The position numbers were made by a program, and so were the translations under genes. Shown piece by piece: positions 9,169 through 17,580 of a stretch of 64,000 bases of DNA. Source of the stretch: Delftia acidovorans. GTDB taxonomy: Bacteria; Pseudomonadota; Gammaproteobacteria; Burkholderiales; Burkholderiaceae_C. The notes below the pieces were generated by a model. It did no database searches. It saw only the letters and a program-made list of their open reading frames with translations, and had not been told where the DNA came from. The DNA lies in contig JAITUC010000005.1 of assembly GCA_031286585.1 (NCBI GenBank), positions 1-64,000 of the forward strand. The letters are read 5' to 3'. Positions within the stretch are counted from its first letter, which is position 1. Each line of letters opens with the position of its first letter.

Positions 9169-11286
9169 TTACACCGCTTTATTCAAGCTCTCGAAATCGC
9201 GGCCTTCGGCGACCAGCTTTTCGAGCAGGGGAGCGGGCTTCCAGAACAGCGCGTCTTCCTTGGCGAATTCGCGGATGTCGGCCAGCACCTTGTCCAGGCC
9301 TTGCATGTCGGCCCACTTCATGGGGCCGCCACGGAAGCGCGGGAAGCCGTAGCCGGACAGGAAGGTCACGTCCACGTCCAGCGGGCGCAGGGCAATGCCC
9401 TCTTCCACCACCTTGGCGCCTTCGTTGACCATGGCGGCCATGTAGCGGCGCATGATTTCCTCAGGGGTGAATTTGCGCGGCGTCACGCCCTTCTTGGCGC
9501 GCTCGGCATCGACGATGGCCAGCACTTCGGGGTCGGGCTGGCCGACGCGCGCGCCCTGCGGGTAGAGGTAGAAGCCACGGCCGGTCTTCTGGCCGTACCA
9601 GCCGCGCTCGCAGACGCGGTCGGCCACTTCGACGTAGCGGGCCTTGGGATCTCGCGTGGCCGCGCGCCGCTTGCGCGTGGCCCAGCCGATGTCGCCGCCG
9701 GCCAGGTCGGTGACCTGGAACGGGCCCATCGGGTAGCCGAAGCCGCGCACGGCCTCGTCGATCTCGTAGGGGCTGGCACCGTCTTCCATGATGTAGTCGG
9801 CAGCCTGCTTGTAGACGGCCAGGATGCGGTTGCCGATGAAGCCGTCGCAGACGCCGGCGCGCACGGGCACCTTCTTCATGCGCTTGGCCAGCTCGAAGGC
9901 CGTGGTCACCACGTCGGGCGCGACCTTGGCGGGCACCACGATCTCCAGCAGCTTCATGATGTTGGCGGGGCTGAAGAAGTGCAGGCCGATCACGTCCTGC
10001 GGGCGCGAGGTGGCGGCGGCAATGGCGTCGATGTCCAGGTAGGAGGTGTTGGTGGCCAGCACGGCGCCGCTCTTGCAGACGCGGTCCAGCTCCTTGAACA
10101 CGGCCTTCTTGACCTCGAGGTCCTCGAACACGGCCTCGATCACCAGGTCCACATCGCGGATTGCGTCATAGGAGGTGCTGGGCGTGTAGCGGGCCAGGAT
10201 GGCGGCCTTGGCCTCCTCGGTCATGCGGCCCTTGGCGATCAGGCCGTTGTAGACCTTCTCCACATTGGCCTGGCCACGCGCGATGGAGTCGGCATCGCGC
10301 TCGATCATGGTCACCGTGAGGCCCGCGTCCAGCGCGGACACCGTGATGCCGGCGCCCATGGTGCCGCCGCCGATGACGGCGATCTTGGCAAAGTGGCGCG
10401 GCGCGGCGGCCTTGGCCTCGGGAATCTTGGCGGTTTCGCGTTCGGCGAAGAAGGCGTGGATCAGTCCGGCGCGCTGCGGGCTGTTCAGGCACTCCACGAA
10501 CAGGGCACGCTCCTTGGCGATGCCTTCGTCGAAGGGCAGCTCCACGGCGGCGCGCACGCATTCCACGATCTTCAGCGGCGAGAACAGGCCACGGCTCTTC
10601 TTGGCGGTCTCGGCGGCCAGCGCGTCGAGTTCGGCCAGGGCGGCGGGCTTGTCGGCAATCTCGATGTCACGTGTGCGGCGCGGCGCGGTGTTGGCTGCAA
10701 GCAGCTCGTTGGCGTAGGCCAGGCCTGCGGCCGTGGCGTCGGTGCCGTCCACCAGCTTGTCCACCAGGCCGGCGGCCAGCGCGGCCTTGGCCGACAGGTG
10801 CTTGCCGCTGAGCATGAGGTCGGCGGCCGCCTTCACGCCCATCAGGCGCGGTGCACGCTGCGTGCCGCCGGCGCCGGGCAGCAGGCCCAGGTTGACTTCG
10901 GGCAGGCCGAGCTTGGCAGCCGGCAAAGCCAGGCGGTAGTGGGCCGACATGGCCACTTCCAGGCCGCCGCCCAGGGCCGGGCCATGGATGGCAGCGACCA
11001 CGATCTTGTCGGAGGCTTCGAGACGATTGAGCACCTCGGGCAGCGAGGGCGGCATGGCGGGCTTGCCGAATTCGCGGATGTCTGCACCGGCGATGAATGC
11101 CTTGCCCTCACCCACGATGAGCACGGCCTTCACGGCGGCATCCGATTCGGCCTGCTCCACGGCGGCCAGCAGGCCGGCTCGCACGGCCTGGCCCAGGGCA
11201 TTCACGGGGGGGTTGTTGATGCTGACCACCAGCACGGCACCATCAAGGCGGGTCTGGACCACGGAAGCCTGGGCTTGTTCGCTCAT
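9169..11286 (-). CDS. Bifunctional enoyl-CoA hydratase / 3-hydroxyacyl-CoA dehydrogenase (hydratase half first)
   Basis: A 705-residue fusion. Residues about 1-180 are a crotonase domain with GKAFIAGADIREFG, HGPALGGGLEVAMS and GLPEVNLGLLPGAGGTQR, keeping the glutamate. From about residue 290 there is an NAD-binding fold (VIGGGTMGAGIT), the IGLHFFSPANIMKLLEIV catalytic histidine region and two C-terminal dehydrogenase domains (FIGNRILAVYKQAADYIMEDG). It does hydration and oxidation of enoyl-CoA. The domain order is that of FadB/FadJ of enterobacteria and of PimF. The ATG at 11286 is best placed behind GGAG; one 6 bases upstream is possible. It is the first gene of the operon, divergent from a LysR gene 282 bases away. 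Confidence 0.93.
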   Translation of the reverse strand: MSEQAQASVVQTRLDGAVLVVSINNPPVNALGQAVRAGLLAAVEQAESDAAVKAVLIVGEGKAFIAGADIREFGKPAMPPSLPEVLNRLEASDKIVVAAIHGPALGGGLEVAMSAHYRLALPAAKLGLPEVNLGLLPGAGGTQRAPRLMGVKAAADLMLSGKHLSAKAALAAGLVDKLVDGTDATAAGLAYANELLAANTAPRRTRDIEIADKPAALAELDALAAETAKKSRGLFSPLKIVECVRAAVELPFDEGIAKERALFVECLNSPQRAGLIHAFFAERETAKIPEAKAAAPRHFAKIAVIGGGTMGAGITVSALDAGLTVTMIERDADSIARGQANVEKVYNGLIAKGRMTEEAKAAILARYTPSTSYDAIRDVDLVIEAVFEDLEVKKAVFKELDRVCKSGAVLATNTSYLDIDAIAAATSRPQDVIGLHFFSPANIMKLLEIVVPAKVAPDVVTTAFELAKRMKKVPVRAGVCDGFIGNRILAVYKQAADYIMEDGASPYEIDEAVRGFGYPMGPFQVTDLAGGDIGWATRKRRAATRDPKARYVEVADRVCERGWYGQKTGRGFYLYPQGARVGQPDPEVLAIVDAERAKKGVTPRKFTPEEIMRRYMAAMVNEGAKVVEEGIALRPLDVDVTFLSGYGFPRFRGGPMKWADMQGLDKVLADIREFAKEDALFWKPAPLLEKLVAEGRDFESLNKAV

Positions 11287-11405
11287 CTGCATGTCTCCGA
11301 ACTTGGGTTTTCCACTCAAAACATCCATTCTTGCCACGACAATGGTTCTTTACAATCCCATGAATCATTGACAGACTGTAAAAAAATCTTTGACAGTGTT
11401 AAAGA

Positions 11406-11503
11406 CCCCCTGAGGCGCTGACACGCCTTCCCCCTCTCTACTTACTTCGCAAGGGAGGGGGACGACGCCCTCGCCGCGAGGCGGCTCTTGCTCGGCGTCC
11501 CTG
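11406..11503 (+). repeat. Dispersed palindromic intergenic repeat, copy A
   Basis: About 98 bases between the divergent beta-oxidation operon and LysR gene. It runs from CCCCCTGAGGCGCTG through a CTTCGCAAGGGAGGGG core to CTTGCTCGGCGTCCCTG. The same layout, inverted, recurs at 29917-30028 with many identical blocks. Inside are small inverted repeats (CCCTC...GAGGGG; GCCGCGAGGCGGC). It looks like a REP-like element of Comamonadaceae chromosomes (family recognition from memory). It may end transcripts or sit in the LysR leader. Confidence 0.75.
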
Positions 11504-11568
11504 GTGTGGGGACCCGCCAGTTTTGAAAGCTCTGCTCTTGCGCTGCCCTTTTGCCTTGGTGAACTGAA

Positions 11569-12486
11569 ATGGATCTGAATTCGCTGACTCTGCTCGTGGA
11601 AATCATCGATAGCGGCAATCTGAGCCAGGCGGCGCGCAAGCTGAAGATGACGCGGGCCAATGTGAGCTATCACCTGACGCAGCTGGAGAAGTCGGTGGGG
11701 GTGCAGCTGGTGCGGCGCACCACGCGGCGCGTGGAGCCTACCGAGGTGGGGCTGCGGATGTACGAGCATGGCCGCGCGATCCAGAACGAGATGCTGTCGG
11801 CGCGCGAGACGATCACATCGCTGGGACAGGGGATGGCGGGGCGCGTGGGGTTGAGCGTGCCCAGCGGCTATGGGCAGATCGTGATGAGCGACTGGCTGAT
11901 CGAGTTCAAGCGGCTGTATCCGGCCATCGTGCTGGACGTGCTGTTCGAGAACCGGGCCGACCATTTGCGCGACGAGGTGGACATCGCCATCCGCGTGATC
12001 CAGGAGCCGCCGCTGTCGGTGATTGCGCGCAGCCTGGGCAATGTGCACTACGTGGCCTGCGCCTCACGCGAGTATGCGCAGCAGCACGGCCTGCCCACCA
12101 CGCTGTACGAGCTGCGCAACAGCCCGCTGATCACGGCCGGCGTGATGGGCCGCCAGCTGCGCCTGTCGGCCTACCAGGGGACGGACCGCCAGGAAGTGCT
12201 GCTGGCGCCGACCATGATCTCGGAGCACTTCCCGTTTCTGCGCCAGGGCATTCTGGCGGGCCTGGGCGTGGGCCTGGTGCCCGACTACGTGGTGCAGGAC
12301 AAGGTGGCCAGCGGCGAGGTGCTGCTGACGCTGCAGGAGTACCGCCTGAGCATCTTCGGCACCCACATGTACCTGCTGTACCTGCCCGACCGCCACCAGA
12401 CGCGGGCGGTGCGCACCTGCATCGACTTCCTGCTGGCCAAGGCCGGCCAGGGCGACAGCGGCAGCGCCGGCGCTGCCGCCACCTGA
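11569..12486 (+). CDS. LysR-family transcriptional regulator
   Basis: A 305-residue LysR protein. The winged helix-turn-helix covers about residues 1-60 (LVEIIDSGNLSQAARKLKMTR, then VSYHLTQLEKSVGVQLVRRTTRR), followed by the effector-binding domain. It diverges from the pim-like operon at 11286, the usual arrangement for a LysR protein controlling its neighbour with an acyl-CoA or acid as coinducer (inference). The 282-base gap contains copy A of the dispersed repeat at 11406-11503; no clean T-N11-A box could be assigned. Its stop lies one base from the converging lipoprotein gene. Confidence 0.93.
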   Translation: MDLNSLTLLVEIIDSGNLSQAARKLKMTRANVSYHLTQLEKSVGVQLVRRTTRRVEPTEVGLRMYEHGRAIQNEMLSARETITSLGQGMAGRVGLSVPSGYGQIVMSDWLIEFKRLYPAIVLDVLFENRADHLRDEVDIAIRVIQEPPLSVIARSLGNVHYVACASREYAQQHGLPTTLYELRNSPLITAGVMGRQLRLSAYQGTDRQEVLLAPTMISEHFPFLRQGILAGLGVGLVPDYVVQDKVASGEVLLTLQEYRLSIFGTHMYLLYLPDRHQTRAVRTCIDFLLAKAGQGDSGSAGAAAT

Positions 12487-12487
12487 A

Positions 12488-12847
12488 TCAGCGGCGGTAC
12501 CAGCCGCCCGGGCGCTGGTACCAGCCACGCGGGCCATGGTCCCAGCCATGCGGACGCCAGGCATAGCCGGGGTGCGGCGGCGCGGCCCAGTAGCCCGGGC
12601 GCCAGGCATAGCGCCCCCCGCCCCAGCCCCAGGAGCCACCGATCCAGACATGGACGGGCGAAGGAGCGACCGGGATGATCTCCGTCTGCAGCGGCGGCGG
12701 CGCCATGGGCGCGTAGACCACCTCGCCCGGAGGGCCTACGGGATAGGCAGGCGCCACCACGCAGCCGGTCAATGCCACGGTGGCGGCAGCCAGGACCAGG
12801 GCCGGAACCAGGCGACGGCCCGGCGTTTGAATCGATACAGACTTCAC
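12488..12847 (-). CDS. Small lipoprotein with W-P-G-Y-W repeats
   Basis: A 119-residue predicted lipoprotein. The GTG at 12847 is favoured because AGGAG lies six bases before it; an ATG at 12889 would add a poor N-terminus. The signal VPALVLAAATVALTGC ends in a lipobox with cysteine at about residue 26. The mature part is rich in proline, glycine, tryptophan and tyrosine, with repeated WRPGYW/WRPHGW units of the YXWXPGXW type. Such proteins sit in the outer membrane or envelope of many betaproteobacteria; no function is established. It converges with the LysR gene with a single base between stops. Confidence 0.8.
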   Translation of the reverse strand: MKSVSIQTPGRRLVPALVLAAATVALTGCVVAPAYPVGPPGEVVYAPMAPPPLQTEIIPVAPSPVHVWIGGSWGWGGGRYAWRPGYWAAPPHPGYAWRPHGWDHGPRGWYQRPGGWYRR

Positions 12848-12891
12848 GATGCACTCCTGGCCGCACTTTGGGCGGCCATGCAGATACAACG

Positions 12892-12923
12892 AAAAAGCCC
12901 CTGCCGGTTGTTGACAGGGGCTT
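12892..12923 (-). terminator. Rho-independent terminator after the toxin gene
   Basis: Perfect 9-base stem AAGCCCCTG / CAGGGGCTT (12895-12903 and 12915-12923) with an 11-base loop, followed on the minus strand by TTTTTC. It is placed to end the antitoxin-toxin transcript, just before the lipoprotein gene. Confidence 0.85.
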
Positions 12924-12985
12924 GTGAAGCCTGGGTAAAGATCAAGTCTTGCTGTACGTGACCATCGCGAAGGGGCTCGTGAAGA

Positions 12986-13411
12986 TCACATCCAGGGGTT
13001 CAGGACACGCACTCCGTAAACCTCGAAGGGCTCGAAGTCCTTGACGTTGCGGGTGACGACACACAAGCCATGCACCTTCGCCGTGGCCGCGATCAGGCTA
13101 TCGGCCAGAGGCCGTGGCGCAGGCACGTGATAGGCCGCGTTTTCCATGGCAACCGCCGCATCCACGGGCAGCACACGCCCCTGGAAGGCCGTGATCACGC
13201 GCCCATCCAGCCAGCGGCGCAGCACCTGCCCGGCGACCGGGTCTTGCCGGGCCTTCAACTGCACGCCTTTCTCCAACTCCATCAGCGTGATCGCGCTGAT
13301 GAAAAGGGACTCGGCCGGCACCGCTTGCGCCCAAGCCACAACGCCCTCGTTCGCACGCCCCGAAGATGCCTTGCGCAATTCGGAAACGATATTGGAGTCC
13401 ACCAGATACAT
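12986..13411 (-). CDS. PIN-domain ribonuclease toxin (VapC/FitB-like)
   Basis: A 141-residue PIN domain, the normal VapC length. Acidic residues expected to hold Mg are visible: Asp5 in YLVDSNIVSE, Glu45 in ITLMELEKG, Asp104 in RPLADSLIAATA, and the TRNVKDFEPF end segment with Asp125. The family cuts RNA, often tRNA or rRNA, when released from its antitoxin. The start shares one base with the stop of the antitoxin gene, so the two are translated together. Followed by a strong terminator. Best matches by eye are FitB-type toxins of proteobacteria. Confidence 0.9.
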   Translation of the reverse strand: MYLVDSNIVSELRKASSGRANEGVVAWAQAVPAESLFISAITLMELEKGVQLKARQDPVAGQVLRRWLDGRVITAFQGRVLPVDAAVAMENAAYHVPAPRPLADSLIAATAKVHGLCVVTRNVKDFEPFEVYGVRVLNPWM

Positions 13412-13668
13412 CAGGACAGGTCCACGGCGCGCGGCAAATCCTTGGCGCGCTCAATGTCGAAATCGATATCGGCAGCCTCGGGCATGGCCAGCAATTGAAG
13501 AATGCTCCGGGTCTGCCCCGACAGTTCACGGAATTTCTCAATGCTCATCAGCACGTGGGCAGGTTGCCCCCGATCCAGGATGTAGACCACGTCATCACCA
13601 CTGGCCGCTTTCTTGGCAGCGGAAACATGCTGGTTGAATTCACGGCTGCTGAAGGTCGAAATCTGCAT
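13411..13668 (-). CDS. Phd/YefM-family antitoxin
   Basis: An 85-residue antitoxin. The N-terminal half has the Phd/YefM DNA-binding fold pattern (STFSSREFNQHVSAAKKAAS, then VVYILDRGQPAHVLMSIEKF); the C-terminal half, rich in acidic residues (EAADIDFDIERAKDL), is the likely toxin-binding tail. It should neutralise the PIN toxin and repress the operon. GGAGGTGCGTC precedes the ATG. A Phd-type antitoxin with a PIN toxin is a mixed pairing seen in many genomes. A small inverted repeat at 13695-13708 may be the operator. Confidence 0.9.
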   Translation of the reverse strand: MQISTFSSREFNQHVSAAKKAASGDDVVYILDRGQPAHVLMSIEKFRELSGQTRSILQLLAMPEAADIDFDIERAKDLPRAVDLS

Positions 13669-13694
13669 GACGCACCTCCGTCAAAGAAAATGCT

Positions 13695-13708
13695 TGTAAG
13701 TTACTACA
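13695..13708. promoter_or_regulatory. Candidate antitoxin operator
   Basis: TGTA-AGTTAC-TACA, containing GTAA-G-TTAC, lies 27 bases upstream of the antitoxin start. Phd/YefM repressors bind short TGTAC-like palindromes near their own promoters, so this is a plausible autoregulatory site. Symmetry is short and the call is weak. Confidence 0.3.
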
Positions 13709-13822
13709 TTCGCAAAAATGCAGCACCGGACAAGCATTTCTGATGAGGCTTCGGGAAACGGAGACCAGTCGATGACCCGGGCTCCCACTGGACAGCTCCA
13801 GCGTGTCGAACCTGATCCATGA

Positions 13823-14701
13823 TCAGAGGCTCTGCGCGTTTTGCAGCGCGGCAATGCGCTCTTCGATCGGCGGGTGGGTCGAGAACAGCTTGCCGATGCC
13901 ACCGGCAATGCCCATGGCGGCCACGCTCTTGGGCAGCTCGCCGGGGTGCATGCCGCCCAGGCGGGCCAGGGCGTTGACCATGGGCTGCTTGCGGCCCATG
14001 AGCTGGGCGGCGCCCGCGTCGGCGCGGAATTCGCGCTGGCGCGAGAACCAGGCCACGATGATGGCGGCCAGGAAGCCCAGCACGATGTCCAGCACGATGG
14101 TGGTCACGTAGTAGCCGATGCCGGGGCCCGAGCTGCTTTCGTCGTTCTTGCGCAGGAAGCTGTCCACGGCATAGCCGATGACGCGCGACAGGAAGACCAC
14201 GAAGGTGTTCATCACGCCCTGGATCAGGGTCATGGTCACCATGTCGCCATTGGCGATGTGGGCGACCTCGTGGCCGATCACGGCCTCGACCTCCTCTCGG
14301 GTCATGCCTTCGAGCAGGCCCGTGGAGACGGCCACCAGGGCGGAGTTCTTGAAGGCGCCCGTGGCGAAGGCATTGGGCTCGCCCTCGTAGATGCCGACTT
14401 CGGGCATGCCGATGCCGGCACGGTCGGCGAAGCCGCGCACGGTGTTGACGATCCAGGCCTCATCGGCGTTGCGCGGCTCGTTGATCACGTGCACGCCCGA
14501 GCTCCACTTGGCCAGCGGCTTGGAGATCAGCAGCGAGATGATGGCGCCGCCGAAGCCCATGATGAAGGCGAAGCCCAGCAGGGCCCCGAGGTTCAGGCCA
14601 TTGGAGGTCAGGAAGCGGTTGACGCCCAGCAGGCTGGCGACGATGCCCAGCACCACCACGACGGCGACGTTGGTCAAAAGAAAAAGTGCGATGCGTTTCA
14701 T
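13823..14701 (-). CDS. htpX: Membrane zinc metalloprotease HtpX
   Basis: A 292-residue M48 protease. Two N-terminal membrane helices (residues about 4-25 and 38-58) are followed by the zinc motif HEVAH at 144-148 and the third-ligand region [17 protein letters not shown] around 220. Two further hydrophobic segments lie near 155-210. HtpX degrades misfolded inner-membrane proteins together with FtsH and is usually induced by envelope or heat stress. I use the ATG at 14701, with GGAG before it, not a GTG 15 bases upstream. Divergence from neighbours is small: DUF3025 lies 81 bases upstream on the same strand. Confidence 0.97.
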   Translation of the reverse strand: MKRIALFLLTNVAVVVVLGIVASLLGVNRFLTSNGLNLGALLGFAFIMGFGGAIISLLISKPLAKWSSGVHVINEPRNADEAWIVNTVRGFADRAGIGMPEVGIYEGEPNAFATGAFKNSALVAVSTGLLEGMTREEVEAVIGHEVAHIANGDMVTMTLIQGVMNTFVVFLSRVIGYAVDSFLRKNDESSSGPGIGYYVTTIVLDIVLGFLAAIIVAWFSRQREFRADAGAAQLMGRKQPMVNALARLGGMHPGELPKSVAAMGIAGGIGKLFSTHPPIEERIAALQNAQSL

Positions 14702-14782
14702 CAGTGGGTTCTCCACAAAGTGGGGAAAGGGGAAGGATCTGGGCCCTACAGCGTTGAAAAGTAAGGGCCGACCCGGCTGTTT

Positions 14783-15592
14783 TCAAGCCAGGCGCTGCGC
14801 CGTTGTCGTTCCTTGTTGTGATGCTTGTGCGGAACGGGGCGCTCGGAACACGAGAGAGTCATCATAGAAGGAAAAGTTCTCGTTTTCGCGCCACCAGCCG
14901 GGTACGCCCAGCACGGGCAAGGGTGCAAAAGGCTTGCACGCCAGGGTGTCGGCCTCCAGCCAGATGCTGCCGGCCAGCCAGGCGTCGATGTCCGCCGTGG
15001 CGGGGCCTGGCGTGGCACCTGCACCATCCGTGTGCACGCACAGCACGTGGGCCGTGATGGGCTTGCGCGGCTGCACCAGCTTTTCCAGCAGCGCATGGCC
15101 CAGCGGCAGCAGCCGGGCCTGGCGCCACAGCGCGCGCTGCTCCACGAAGAGCTGGTGCCAGCGCCGCTGGCGCAGCGCCTCGCACAGCGCGGCCGGTGCC
15201 AGCAGCAGGGCCCCGTTCTCGTCCAGCACGGTGATGGCATCGCGCAGCGGCCCGCGCTGCGCACCCACGCCCGCCTGGGCAATGGCGCGGGCCTGCAGGG
15301 CATTGCAGCGCTGCTTGAGCGCGGGCCAGCGCAGCCAGATCAGTCCGTTGAAGAAGTCATGCAGGTTGTCGCGCGTGGGGATGCAGCGCGTCTCGAAGAT
15401 GAACTGCTCGTAGGCCTTGCCTTCCGGCAGGTCGTGCTGCGGCACGAACCGCCAGGGCAGCGACTGCGCATCGGCCAGTGACTGCAGGGCATGCCAGACG
15501 GGCTGGCCCTGCGCCACCTGCAGGCAAGCCGCCCTGCCCTGCGTTTGCAGCCCCTGCAGCCAAGGCGCATTCCAGTCGATGGGAAACGTCAA
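14783..15592 (-). CDS. DUF3025 family protein
   Basis: A 269-residue protein matching the DUF3025 family by eye: the FPIDWNAPWLQGLQ start, the conserved YEQFIFETRCIPTRDNLHDFFNGLIWL segment, and a terminal GVPGWWRENENFSFYDDSLVFR block. These proteins are cytosolic, conserved in beta- and gammaproteobacteria, and of unknown function. The start overlaps the end of the NYN-domain gene by four bases (ATGA), so the two are translationally coupled and probably act together. No signal peptide or membrane segment is seen. Confidence 0.85.
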   Translation of the reverse strand: MTFPIDWNAPWLQGLQTQGRAACLQVAQGQPVWHALQSLADAQSLPWRFVPQHDLPEGKAYEQFIFETRCIPTRDNLHDFFNGLIWLRWPALKQRCNALQARAIAQAGVGAQRGPLRDAITVLDENGALLLAPAALCEALRQRRWHQLFVEQRALWRQARLLPLGHALLEKLVQPRKPITAHVLCVHTDGAGATPGPATADIDAWLAGSIWLEADTLACKPFAPLPVLGVPGWWRENENFSFYDDSLVFRAPRSAQASQQGTTTAQRLA

Positions 15593-16500
15593 TTGCCGGA
15601 CGGCTTGGGCTGGACCTTGGCCACGCGCTTGTCACGTACGGCCACGCGCGAGGTGCCCTCGTCGCGCAGCTCGAACGCCTGCGTGGCAGCCAGCAGCTTG
15701 GTGAGCGTGGCGTAGCCGTAGTTGCGCGCATCGAACGAGGCCTTGTTGCCGATCTGCGCGCCCACCGCGCCCACATGGGCCCAGCCGCTTTCATCCTGCG
15801 TGGCGTTGACGGCGCTGCGCAGCATGTTCAGCAGTCGCGTGTCCTGGCGCAACTCCTGCGAAGGAACACGCAGGCAGGGGCGCTGCGGCTCGGCAGCAGG
15901 CACGGGGCCGGGGGCCGGCTCGGCGTGGGCCGGCGCACGCTCCTTTCCAGCGCCGTTCGGCGGCTGGGGAGCGGTAGCCACTGCGGCTGCAGCCACGGGC
16001 GGCACCGCCGCCTGGCCTGCTTCATGCACGGCGTCCTGGCCATTGCCATTGGCCGGCGCTGCCTCGCCCAGCGCCTCCAGGTACAGGAAGCGCGAGCAGG
16101 CATTGACGAAGGGCTGGGGCGTCTGCGCCATGCCGAAGCCGTAGACGGCCGCGCCCTTGGAGCGCAGGTGCATGACCAGCGGCGTGAAGTCGGCGTCGGA
16201 GGAGACGATGCCGAAGGCATCGGGCCGCTCGGTGTAGAGCAGCTCCATGGCGTCCACGGTCATCGCCATGTCCGTGGCGTTCTTGTGCTTGGAGTAGTCG
16301 AACTGCTGCATGGGCCGCAGTGCGAAATCGAGCAGCTTGCGCTGCCAGCCGCTGAGCGAATGCTTGGTCCAGTTGCCGTACGCGCGGCGGATGTCGATGA
16401 CGCCGAAGGTCGACAGCTCGGTCAGGATCTCGTCGATCATCTCGGCCGGCGCGTTGTCGGCGTCGATCAGCAGGGCGATGCGCGGTTGCGGCTCAGGCAT
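15589..16500 (-). CDS. NYN-domain RNase with C-terminal LOTUS (OST-HTH) domain
   Basis: A 303-residue protein. Residues 1-150 form a PIN-like NYN (LabA/DUF88) domain with acidic motifs IALLIDADNAP, KNATDMAMTVDAMELL and GIVSSDADFTPLVMHLRSKG. After a low-complexity Ala/Pro linker (about 150-210), residues 212-290 look like an OST-HTH/LOTUS module (LRQDTRLLNMLRSAVNA ... GYATLTKLLAATQAFEL). In eukaryotes LOTUS domains bind RNA, including G-quadruplex RNA; bacterial NYN-LOTUS proteins are predicted RNases. Its coupling to DUF3025 and proximity to pyrC are noted. Function inferred from domains only. Confidence 0.88.
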   Translation of the reverse strand: MPEPQPRIALLIDADNAPAEMIDEILTELSTFGVIDIRRAYGNWTKHSLSGWQRKLLDFALRPMQQFDYSKHKNATDMAMTVDAMELLYTERPDAFGIVSSDADFTPLVMHLRSKGAAVYGFGMAQTPQPFVNACSRFLYLEALGEAAPANGNGQDAVHEAGQAAVPPVAAAAVATAPQPPNGAGKERAPAHAEPAPGPVPAAEPQRPCLRVPSQELRQDTRLLNMLRSAVNATQDESGWAHVGAVGAQIGNKASFDARNYGYATLTKLLAATQAFELRDEGTSRVAVRDKRVAKVQPKPSGN

Positions 16501-16533
16501 GGCAATCCTCTGGCGGGTGGCAGTCCCGAAAGC

Positions 16534-17574
16534 TTAAACCAGCTTCCAGGGCAGGGCTTCGCCGGAGCGCAGCGGCTTCAGCTGCGCCTCGCCGAAGGCG
16601 AAGCTGTCCGGCGGCGTCCAGCTTTCGCGCACCAGGGTGATCTTGCCGGTGTTGCGCGGCAGGCTGTAGAAGTCCGGGCCGTTGAAGCTGGCGAAGGCTT
16701 CGAGCTTGTCCAGCGCGCCGGCATTGTCGAAGGCCTCGGCATACATCTCGATGGCGGCGTGGGCGCTGTAGCAGCCGGCGCAGCCCGTGGCGTGCTCCTT
16801 GAGATGGGCCGCGTGCGGCGCGCTGTCCGTGCCCAGGAAGAACTTGGGCAGGCCGCTGGTGGCCGCCTCGACCAGGGCCAGGCGGTGTGTTTCGCGCTTG
16901 AGCACGGGCAGGCAGTAGTAGTGGGGACGGATGCCGCCCGTGAAGATGGCATTGCGGTTGAACAGCAGATGCTGGGGCGTGATGGTGGCGCCCACGAAAC
17001 GGTCGGCCTCGGTCACGTACTGGGCGGCTTCGCGCGTGGTGATGTGCTCGAAGACGATCTTGAGTTCGGGGAAGTCGCGGCGCAGCGGGATCAGGTGCTG
17101 GTCGATGAAGGCGGCCTCGCGGTCGAACAGGTCGATGTCGCTGCTGGTGACTTCACCGTGCACCAGCAGCAGCAGGCCTTCGCGCTGCATGGCCTCCAGC
17201 GTGGGGTAGATCTTGCGCAGGTCGGTGACGCCATGGTCGCTGTTGGTGGTGGCGCCAGCCGGGTAGAGCTTGCAGGCCACGACGCCGGCCGCCTTGGCGC
17301 GCACGATTTCCTCGGGCGGCAGGTTGTCGGTGAGGTACAGCGTCATCAGCGGCTCGAAGGCCATGCCCTCGGGCACGGCCGAGAGGATGCGCTGCTTGTA
17401 CTCCAGGGCCTGTGCGGCGGTGGTCACCGGCGGCTTGAGGTTGGGCATGATGATGGCGCGCGCAAACTGCGCGGCCGTATGCGGCACCACGCTGCGCATG
17501 GCTTCGCCATCGCGCACGTGCAGGTGCCAGTCATCGGGACGGGTGATCGTGAGGGTGTCGGTGGAGGCGGTCAT
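16534..17574 (-). CDS. pyrC: Dihydroorotase (class II)
   Basis: A 346-residue dihydroorotase with all metal ligands of the E. coli enzyme: His17 and His19 in [10 protein letters not shown], the lysine that is carboxylated at 102 ([13 protein letters not shown]), His139, His177 and Asp250 (LGTDSAPH). It cyclises N-carbamoyl-aspartate to dihydroorotate in pyrimidine synthesis. It lies six bases after the Crp/Fnr-type regulator on the same strand and 33 before the NYN gene, so these genes probably share a transcript. No attenuator or pyrimidine leader was seen. Confidence 0.97.
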   Translation of the reverse strand: MTASTDTLTITRPDDWHLHVRDGEAMRSVVPHTAAQFARAIIMPNLKPPVTTAAQALEYKQRILSAVPEGMAFEPLMTLYLTDNLPPEEIVRAKAAGVVACKLYPAGATTNSDHGVTDLRKIYPTLEAMQREGLLLLVHGEVTSSDIDLFDREAAFIDQHLIPLRRDFPELKIVFEHITTREAAQYVTEADRFVGATITPQHLLFNRNAIFTGGIRPHYYCLPVLKRETHRLALVEAATSGLPKFFLGTDSAPHAAHLKEHATGCAGCYSAHAAIEMYAEAFDNAGALDKLEAFASFNGPDFYSLPRNTGKITLVRESWTPPDSFAFGEAQLKPLRSGEALPWKLV

Positions 17575-17580
17575 GGTTCG

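Noticed and set aside
11349..11382. TTTACA / TGTAAA pair with a 22-base spacer near the divergent pim-like/LysR promoters
   Set aside because: Spacing does not fit a LysR box or a normal -35/-10 pair; kept out as a regulatory call.
7978..11421. Very long open frame on the plus strand opposite the thiolase and hydratase/dehydrogenase genes
   Set aside because: Composition is a Gly/His/Arg-rich shadow of genes with strong domains on the minus strand; no ribosome site or family pattern.
12872..12889. Upstream ATG for the lipoprotein gene
   Set aside because: Would put an odd 14-residue segment before the signal; the GTG at 12847 has the ribosome site.
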